This document shows positions 1 through 4,537 of a stretch of DNA of 10,000 nt, piece after piece. Position numbers and translations under genes: made by a program. The notes below the pieces were generated by a model. It made no database searches, was not told the origin of the DNA, and was given only the letters and a program-made list of their open reading frames with translations. Position 1 is the stretch's first letter; every line of letters begins with the position of its first letter. The stretch comes from Kiritimatiellota bacterium. GTDB taxonomy: Bacteria > Verrucomicrobiota > Kiritimatiellia > JAAZAB01. The DNA is taken from NCBI GenBank assembly GCA_008636095.1, contig VSJD01000321.1:1-10000 (forward strand), given 5' to 3'.

Positions 1-587
1 CGAACATGTCCGGCGAAAATGAAAGCGGTGTTTTCCGGCACGTATTTCTTTTTCTTGAACGTCAGAATATGATCGCGCGTCAGTTCGCGCAGAGTCTCGG
101 GATAGCCGATCAGCGGGCGTCCGAGCTCGTGGTCTTGCCATAATGCCGCGCTAAGCATTTCCTGCACCACCTGTTCAGGCTGGTCACGGTACATCATGAT
201 TTCCTCAATGATGACGCCGCGTTCCTTCTCGATATCCGCGGGGGCGAAACGCGGGTGGCGGTACATTTCCGTCAGAATTTCCAGCGCTTTCCAGGTATGG
301 TCATCGGCGGTGCGGGCGTAGTAGCAGGTCAGCTCTTCCTGGGTGAACGCGTTGCAGAACCCGCCGCGGCCTTCGATGGCCTGTGATATGTCGCGCGCCG
401 ACAGGCGCTCAGTGCCCTTGAACAGCAGGTGCTCGATGAAGTGGCTGATACCGGCCAGGGTGCGTGTTTCGTAGCGTGCGCCGACTCCCACCCAGATGCC
501 GAGTGCCACGCTCTGCAAGTGGGCAATGGCGGAGGTTGCCACGCGCATGCCGTTGGCCAGCCGTGATTCGTGAATATCCATCATCAT
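1..587 (-). CDS. M16 family zinc metallopeptidase (insulinase/processing-peptidase type), 3' end beyond the window
   Basis: This is the N-terminal 195 residues of an M16 (pitrilysin/insulinase-fold) zinc peptidase; the rest lies beyond the left edge. The inverted zinc motif HFIEH is at residues 49-53 (His49, His53 as ligands, Glu52 as catalytic base). Glu129 in the stretch IIEEIMMYRD falls 76 residues after His53, the expected place for the third zinc ligand. The family signature GGFCNAFTQEELTCYYA (75-91) and the opening ESRLANGMRVA are also typical. Family members cleave peptides or processed presequences; the bacterial relatives are usually cytoplasmic or periplasmic, and no signal peptide is visible here. 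Three ATG codons follow each other at 587-579. The first is preferred because AGGAAG (602-597) lies 9 bases upstream and because it forms an ATGA overlap with the hisA stop codon, suggesting translational coupling. A link to histidine synthesis is not expected. The family is clear; the substrate is unknown. Confidence 0.93.
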   Translation of the reverse strand, partial: MMMDIHESRLANGMRVATSAIAHLQSVALGIWVGVGARYETRTLAGISHFIEHLLFKGTERLSARDISQAIEGRGGFCNAFTQEELTCYYARTADDHTWKALEILTEMYRHPRFAPADIEKERGVIIEEIMMYRDQPEQVVQEMLSAALWQDHELGRPLIGYPETLRELTRDHILTFKKKKYVPENTAFIFAGHV

Positions 588-1321
588 GATGTTTCGCTTC
601 CTAATTGCAATTCAGCAAACGATACCGTGCCTTCATACAGGGCTTTACCCACGATCACGCCCGCCAGGTTTGGCTTGCCCAGGGCCGCCAGGGCAGTCAC
701 ATGTGCCGTTGAGGCTACGCCCCCGGAGGCAATCACCCTGCAGGCCACCCGGTCGCAAAGCGCCGCGATAGCCTTCGTATTCGGCCCCGTCAGCATGCCA
801 TCCTGGGCGATGTCCGTATAAATCAGCGTTTGAACGCCCAATGCTTCCAGGCGCGCCGCCAGTGCCAGAGCATCGGTACCGGTAGTTTCGGTCCAGCCTT
901 TGATCGAGATCCGTCCGTTGCGCGCGTCAAGACCGACTGCCACGCGTTCGCCAAACCGTTCCATCAGACGGGCGAGCGTCTCAGGTGAGGTCCAGGCCCG
1001 TGTACCGAGCACGGCGCGGGCCACGCCCAGCGCCAGCAAGGCCTCCACCTGGTCATCCGTGCGCAGGCCGCCGCCCACCTCGACGGGGATCCGTACGGCA
1101 CCCGCGATTTTTTCGATCAGGGCCGTGTGCACGGGAAAGCCTTGAAAGGCGCCATCCAGGTCCACAACGTGCAGCCAGGTGGCGCCTTGCTGTTCCCAGG
1201 ACTGGGCCATCTGTACGGGGTCATCCGAATATACGGTTTCATCGGAGGCAATTCCCTGGCGCAGGCGCACACAGCGGCCGCCCTTCAAGTCAATGGCCGG
1301 AATGATGGTCAGTGCCGACAT
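584..1321 (-). CDS. hisA: Phosphoribosylformimino-5-aminoimidazole carboxamide ribotide isomerase (HisA)
   Basis: HisA performs the Amadori isomerisation of ProFAR to PRFAR, the fourth step of histidine synthesis, in the cytoplasm. The 245-residue length is normal for this (beta/alpha)8 barrel. The opening strand IIPAIDLKGGRCVRL carries the general base Asp11. The opposite half-barrel AVGLDARNGRISIKGW carries the general acid Asp132. Phosphate-binding loops are visible as EVGGGLR (81-87) and ASGGVAS (198-204), with IVGKALYEG (223-231) near the C terminus. YTDIAQDGMLTGPN (168-181) is the conserved strand-6 region, with Asp170 and Asp174. HisA rather than the related HisF is indicated by the N-terminal PAIDLKGG and the SIKGW motif. 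The ATG at 1321 has no strong ribosome-binding sequence. Upstream lies hisB, separated by 181 bases that hold an inverted-repeat element. The stop codon overlaps the start of the M16 peptidase gene. Confidence 0.97.
   Translation of the reverse strand: MSALTIIPAIDLKGGRCVRLRQGIASDETVYSDDPVQMAQSWEQQGATWLHVVDLDGAFQGFPVHTALIEKIAGAVRIPVEVGGGLRTDDQVEALLALGVARAVLGTRAWTSPETLARLMERFGERVAVGLDARNGRISIKGWTETTGTDALALAARLEALGVQTLIYTDIAQDGMLTGPNTKAIAALCDRVACRVIASGGVASTAHVTALAALGKPNLAGVIVGKALYEGTVSFAELQLGSETS
597..602 (-). promoter_or_regulatory. Ribosome binding site for the M16 peptidase, inside the end of hisA
   Basis: AGGAAG on the minus strand lies within the last codons of hisA, 9 bases before the first of three consecutive ATG codons. 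It decides in favour of the start at 587 over those at 584 and 581. Confidence 0.55.
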
Positions 1322-1353
1322 GGGGTTAATGCTGGTCCACCGCTATTGAAGCA

Positions 1354-1402
1354 AACATCGAACATCCAACACCGAACATCGAACATCGAACGTCGAATGG
1401 GG
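1354..1402. repeat. Heptamer tandem repeat, consensus AACATCG, about 6-7 units
   Basis: Consecutive seven-base units read AACATCG, AACATCC, AACACCG, AACATCG, AACATCG, AACGTCG and a degenerate AATGGGG. Three units are perfect and the next three differ by one base each. Because the period is not in register with the TTGC-type end, the array shares its first unit with the left inverted repeat of the surrounding element. Translation of either strand gives low-complexity MFDVRC- or SNIQHRT-like peptides, which are artefacts and not genes. Confidence 0.85.
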
Positions 1403-1429
1403 GAAAATCCTACACTTCGGCGTTGGGCG

Positions 1430-1446
1430 TCCCGCGCCACGCGGGA
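1430..1446. other. GC-rich hairpin inside the hisB-hisA intergenic element
   Basis: CCCGCG (1431-1436) and CGCGGG (1440-1445) pair around a three-base loop, and the flanking T and A add a seventh pair. No run of T follows on the minus strand, so this is not a typical rho-independent terminator for hisB. Confidence 0.6.
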
Positions 1447-1461
1447 TAAATTCGATGCTTG

Positions 1462-1478
1462 CCCCGCGTTCCACGGGG
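1462..1478. other. Second short hairpin inside the hisB-hisA intergenic element
   Basis: CCCCG (1462-1466) pairs with CGGGG (1474-1478) around a seven-base loop. It is flanked by the imperfect direct repeat TTCGATGCTTGCC / TGCGATGTTTGCC. Again there is no T tract, so a terminator role is not supported. Confidence 0.45.
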
Positions 1479-1502
1479 TTGCGATGTTTGCCTTTATGGT
1501 CA

Positions 1503-2093
1503 TTACAGCGTTCCCTTGCTGGACGGGATTCCCGTCTCGCGCGCATCCCGGGCCACGGCCTCCCGTAATGCGCGTGCCAAGGCCTTGAATACCGATTCAT
1601 ACGCGTGATGCGGTTCCCGGCCGTAAAACTGGGCCACGTGCAGGTTCATCCGGGCCTGGACGCAGAAAGCCTGTAAAAACTCCTCAATCAGGTTCACATC
1701 GAATGCCATGATTTTGCGCCGCTTGTTGGCAACCTCATAGACGAGGTAGGGGCGCCCACCCAAGTCCACTACCACGCGGCTCAGGGCATCGTCCATGGGA
1801 ATGGTGGCGCACCCGTAACGCCGGATGCCGCGTCGGTCGCCCAAGGCTTTATCCAGCGCCTGGCCCAGGCACAGGCCCAGGTCCTCCACGGTGTGATGAT
1901 AATCCACGGCCAGGTCGCCACGGGCGCGCAGGCGCAGGTCCATCAGCGCATGCCGTGAAAAAAGCTCCAGCATGTGGTTGAGAAACGGCAGGCCGGTGTC
2001 CACATCGAAACGGCCGCGGCCATCCAGCGTGAGCGTGAGCTCAATCTGCGTTTCGCGGGTGGCGCGCTTGATGCAGGCGGTTCTTGGTTTCAT
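1503..2093 (-). CDS. hisB: Imidazoleglycerol-phosphate dehydratase (HisB, monofunctional)
   Basis: This enzyme removes water from imidazole glycerol phosphate to give imidazole acetol phosphate, the sixth step of histidine synthesis. The protein (196 residues from the chosen start) is the normal size for the stand-alone dehydratase; there is no fused histidinol-phosphatase domain. Metal-binding motifs are VDYHHTVEDLGL (His66, His67, Glu70, Asp71) and EPHHAYESVFKA (His162, His163, Glu166, Lys170), with FLNHMLELFSRH (37-48) and MDDALSRVVVDL (100-111) as further conserved blocks. The usual Asn before the second HH pair reads as Glu-Pro here, a mild deviation. The ATG at 2093 is chosen because family members begin about ten residues before the RATRET-like strand. 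The upstream ATG at 2108 or TTG at 2144 would add residues with no family counterpart. None of these has a good ribosome-binding sequence. It is followed by hisA, with no hisH between. Confidence 0.96.
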   Translation of the reverse strand: MKPRTACIKRATRETQIELTLTLDGRGRFDVDTGLPFLNHMLELFSRHALMDLRLRARGDLAVDYHHTVEDLGLCLGQALDKALGDRRGIRRYGCATIPMDDALSRVVVDLGGRPYLVYEVANKRRKIMAFDVNLIEEFLQAFCVQARMNLHVAQFYGREPHHAYESVFKALARALREAVARDARETGIPSSKGTL

Positions 2094-2169
2094 AATGCGT
2101 CTGATCATAACAGAAGTGCCAACGGTTGCGAGTGCAATTTGCAATTATTTGGGTTAAAATAAAGCGTGG
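2094..2169 (-). promoter_or_regulatory. Possible hisB promoter region
   Basis: The 76 bases between the regulator gene's stop and hisB are AT-rich compared with hisB itself. On the minus strand TATGAT (2109-2104) matches a sigma-70 -10 box in five of six positions, but no convincing -35 box lies 16-18 bases upstream. The same nine bases TTATGATCA occur on the plus strand upstream of the GH20 gene. No terminator hairpin for the regulator gene is visible here. Confidence 0.25.
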
Positions 2170-2985
2170 TCAGTCGGCGCGAAATTGACGCGGCGATTGA
2201 CCGGTGGCGCGTTTGATCAGGCGTGAAAAATAACAAACGTCCTTATAACCGCAACGCGCCATGATTTCAGTTGCCGGCAGATTTGAATTGTGCAAAAGCA
2301 ACAACGCATGCTGGATGCGCAGATGGGAGAGATAATCGCTGGGCGCGATTCCGAGCGCCTTGTGGAAACGGCGCGATAATGTCGAACGGTCGGCCTGCAG
2401 ATTGCCGGCGAGCGATTTTATATTGAAGTCGTGCCGCGGCCAGTATTCATGGATTTGTTCCACGGCCATGGTGGTCATCGGATCGCGGCGTCTGTTTCCG
2501 CGCAATACGGCCCGGAAAATGATTTGAAACGCCGTCATGCTTGCCTGAATTTCACCCCGTCGGCCAGGGTTAAGTCTGGTTCCGATAAGCTTGCGAAAGA
2601 GCCCGATTGGACAAGGTCCGGCCTCATAAATTCCGGCGTTCAGTCCGAACGAGGACAGAATGACCGCGGCCAGCGGTCCATCCAGCGCCATCCAATAGAA
2701 ATCCCAGGATTTGCTCCTGGTGTACCATTTGTGCAGCATGCCGGGCAGGTAAAGCGCAATCTGGTTGGGTTTAAGAATCCGTTCGTCTTTATTGAACACA
2801 ATTGTCCCCGAACCGGCAACACTCCAGAACAATTGCGCAAATTGGATAATCCTGACGCCGGAGGCAAATGGACGTGTGAAGCGATAGCGCCCGGCGCTCA
2901 TAACCCCATTGGGAGCGGGAAGGACGGCTGTTTTGACGGACGATGATACTCGTGCCTTAGATTTTGCGTCATCACCAAAGTCCAA
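2170..2985 (-). CDS. AraC-family transcriptional regulator with N-terminal cupin-like sensor domain
   Basis: This is a two-domain cytoplasmic regulator of 271 residues. The N-terminal half is a cupin-like ligand-binding domain: AGRYRFTRPF (31-40), then the strand FWSVAGSGTIVF (53-64), LKPNQIALYLPGMLHKW (71-87) with His85, and WDFYWM. The C-terminal half (about 172-271) holds the double helix-turn-helix. The first helix pair is around IKSLAGNLQADRSTLSRRFHK (189-209) and the second around ATEIMARCGYKDVCYFSRLIKR (238-259), ending in the family signature TGQSPRQFR (261-269). Such regulators usually bind a sugar and activate nearby catabolic genes. The divergent position, 88 bp from the GH20 gene, makes that operon the likely target. 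The start is uncertain. The TTG at 2985 keeps the usual residues before the cupin domain, whereas the first ATG (2901) would begin inside the conserved block. Neither has a clear ribosome-binding site. The inducer cannot be read from the sequence. Confidence 0.93.
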   Translation of the reverse strand: MDFGDDAKSKARVSSSVKTAVLPAPNGVMSAGRYRFTRPFASGVRIIQFAQLFWSVAGSGTIVFNKDERILKPNQIALYLPGMLHKWYTRSKSWDFYWMALDGPLAAVILSSFGLNAGIYEAGPCPIGLFRKLIGTRLNPGRRGEIQASMTAFQIIFRAVLRGNRRRDPMTTMAVEQIHEYWPRHDFNIKSLAGNLQADRSTLSRRFHKALGIAPSDYLSHLRIQHALLLLHNSNLPATEIMARCGYKDVCYFSRLIKRATGQSPRQFRAD

Positions 2986-3073
2986 CTATTTGCACGCAAT
3001 TCAAGTTTACTTCTGAGGCATTATGATCACAATTGTTTGGTAAGAAAAGGATAAATTTACAAATTGGAGGAAA
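2986..3073. promoter_or_regulatory. Divergent regulator/GH20 intergenic region with candidate promoter
   Basis: The 88 bases are AT-rich and must carry the promoters for both directions. On the plus strand TATGAT (3022-3027) is a good -10 candidate for the GH20 operon; the matching -35 position is poor, which would fit activator dependence. Two adjacent six-base palindromes, TGATCA (3024-3029) and CAATTG (3030-3035), overlap or follow the -10 candidate and could be part of an operator. No direct-repeat AraC half-sites are evident by eye. Confidence 0.4.
3066..3070 (+). promoter_or_regulatory. Ribosome binding site of the GH20 gene
   Basis: GGAGG lies three bases before the ATG at 3074. The match to the anti-Shine-Dalgarno sequence is strong, although the spacing is shorter than usual. 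It fixes the start of the GH20 gene. Confidence 0.7.
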
Positions 3074-4483
3074 ATGAAAATATCAGACAAATTGTTCGCC
3101 GCGGATCGCCCGGTAATCGGTGTGCGTTGTGTGCATCTCGATCTTAAAGGGGCGCCACCCTCTCCGGGGCGGCTGATAAAACTGCTCAAGGTGTTCGCCA
3201 CCGCCCGTTACAATGCCGTGCTGGTGGAATGGGAAGATTCTTTTCCATGGACGGTTGACAGACGTTTCCGGAGCGAAACGGCGTATTCGCCCGCAACCGT
3301 GAAATCATTCGTGAAAAAAGCCGGCGAATTGGGCATTGAGCTGATTCCGCTTGTGCAATGCCTTGGGCATATGGAGACACCGTTGCGTTTGCCGGAATAT
3401 GCGGCTTTGCGGGAAAATCCATGCGACGAAACCGTTTTGAACCCGCTCGCGCCGGGCGCTCGCGGACTGGTCGAAAAAATGATGGCGGATGTTTTGCGTT
3501 TAATGCCGAATATAAAACGCTTTCATCTTGGCGGCGACGAGGCCTTGACGTTCGGCACGCATCCGGATACGAAACAATATGTCACCAAGCACGGCAAGGG
3601 AGCGCTCTATTTGCATCATGTCGAGCCTTTGCTGAACAAACTTGCCAAACGGAATATCCGGCCCATGCTTTGGCACGATATGATGCGCGACTGGGAGTCG
3701 TCCGATTTCCAGCGGCTGGCGCGCAAAGCCGATCTTGTTGTCTGGGGCTACTCAGGTCATCCGTATGCGATGCAGAAGCATTGTAACCGGGAGATGATCG
3801 AACGTTTTGCCGAACATAAGATAGTGATGTGGGGTGGAACCGCCTATAAGGGCGCCGACGGGATGGAAGCCGATGTGCCGAACATCGCCAGGCGCGAAGA
3901 AAACGCGTTGGGGTGGGTGGAGGTTGCCGAACGGCATGGTTTTAAGGGCGTCATTGCCACGGCTTGGAGCCGATATTGTACCAGTGGTTGTCAAAATGAG
4001 CCAATTGATGGGGCGCTTGACTCGGCTTTCAACGTCGGCGTAATTCTGCACGACGGCAAGCCGCCGCTGGCCGGTATTGAGGCCTGCCGAAAAGTTCTTG
4101 GTCGGATCGGTGAAGGCCGCGCCGTTAAAACAGGGAATATTCTGGCCAAAATGTCCGCAGCGCGGAATAATGCCTGGCATGGAATCAGGGCGTTGCGTCA
4201 TCTAATGGTGACGATCAAGCAGGATCGCCGCCGCCTGCCGGCTTTTTGGATGGCCAGACATCTTAAAAACGTGCGGGATGAGATCATGCGCGTGGAAGGC
4301 ACGGCAAATGATTTGCGCAAGGCGTTGGGTGGATTGATGGAACCGGTCTGGGTGGAACGTTATATTGCCGAGCGCCTCCAGTCTTTACGCGGTGAATTTG
4401 CCGCTTTGGAAGCCGAAACAAGACAATTGAGTCCGGCCGCTTATGGCGCGCTGTTTGACAACCGGATGACAAAATCCAAATAA
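3074..4483 (+). CDS. Glycoside hydrolase family 20, hexosaminidase D-like beta-N-acetylhexosaminidase
   Basis: This is a predicted retaining, substrate-assisted beta-N-acetylhexosaminidase of 469 residues. The core is a single (beta/alpha)8 barrel. Landmarks in order are VHLDLKGAPPSPG (20-32), LVEWEDSFPW (50-59), the strand IPLVQCLGHMET (91-102), and FHLGGDEALTFG (150-161). Asp155-Glu156 in the last block is the catalytic pair of GH20, with Glu as acid/base. MWGG, TAWSRY and similar aromatic strands follow. The opening HLDLKGAPP and the EWEDSFPW block resemble hexosaminidase D (the HEXD branch) more than classical chitobiases. There is no separate N-terminal GH20b domain and no signal peptide, so it is probably cytoplasmic. 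The last 100 or so residues look mainly helical and have no recognised domain. It is the first gene of an operon with the exported protein 54 bases downstream and is divergent from an AraC regulator. The exact substrate is not shown. Confidence 0.88.
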   Translation: MKISDKLFAADRPVIGVRCVHLDLKGAPPSPGRLIKLLKVFATARYNAVLVEWEDSFPWTVDRRFRSETAYSPATVKSFVKKAGELGIELIPLVQCLGHMETPLRLPEYAALRENPCDETVLNPLAPGARGLVEKMMADVLRLMPNIKRFHLGGDEALTFGTHPDTKQYVTKHGKGALYLHHVEPLLNKLAKRNIRPMLWHDMMRDWESSDFQRLARKADLVVWGYSGHPYAMQKHCNREMIERFAEHKIVMWGGTAYKGADGMEADVPNIARREENALGWVEVAERHGFKGVIATAWSRYCTSGCQNEPIDGALDSAFNVGVILHDGKPPLAGIEACRKVLGRIGEGRAVKTGNILAKMSAARNNAWHGIRALRHLMVTIKQDRRRLPAFWMARHLKNVRDEIMRVEGTANDLRKALGGLMEPVWVERYIAERLQSLRGEFAALEAETRQLSPAAYGALFDNRMTKSK

Positions 4484-4525
4484 GCGCTTGGTACATGTTT
4501 GAAAAATGGTTAAAACTTGGCGAAG

Positions 4526-4531
4526 AAGGGA
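4526..4531 (+). promoter_or_regulatory. Ribosome binding site deciding the start of the exported putative glycosidase
   Basis: AAGGGA lies six bases before the ATG at 4538. An in-frame TTG at 4517 would add seven residues before the signal peptide and lacks such a site, so 4538 is preferred. Confidence 0.6.
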
Positions 4532-4537
4532 AATCGA

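Larger units (their letters stand above)
1351..1491. mobile_element. 141-bp non-coding element with 10-bp terminal inverted repeats (MITE-like intergenic repeat)
   Basis: The element is bounded by GCAAACATCG (1351-1360) and its exact reverse complement CGATGTTTGC (1482-1491). It sits 11 bases after the hisB stop and 29 bases before the hisA start, almost filling that gap. Inside are a seven-base tandem array joined to the left end, a GC-rich hairpin, and a second hairpin flanked by a 13-base imperfect direct repeat (1451-1463 and 1480-1492, 11 of 13 identical). It contains no gene of its own that I would accept and no transposase. I see no clear target-site duplication, so movement is an inference. 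From memory, similar AACATCG-rich intergenic sequences are common in Verrucomicrobia/Lentisphaerae-type genomes. In a hisB-hisA transcript the element would be transcribed and could fold. Confidence 0.55.

Noticed and set aside
1430..1478. Rho-independent terminator after hisB
   Set aside because: The two hairpins are real but no T run follows on the minus strand, and hisA in the same direction lies just beyond.
1351..1491. CRISPR array
   Set aside because: The repeats are seven bases long, contiguous and without spacers.
1127..1588. Plus-strand open frame across the 3' part of the hisA complement, the heptamer repeat and the hisB end
   Set aside because: It lies antisense to two well-supported genes and its middle is translated tandem repeat; no ribosome-binding site or family resemblance.
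1309..1600. Minus-strand small frames giving MFDVRCWMFDV-like peptides
   Set aside because: The peptides are a direct translation of the seven-base repeat and overlap hisA or hisB in other frames.
4517..4537. TTG at 4517 as the start of the exported protein
   Set aside because: The ATG at 4538 has AAGGGA six bases upstream and gives a standard signal peptide beginning MKKN.
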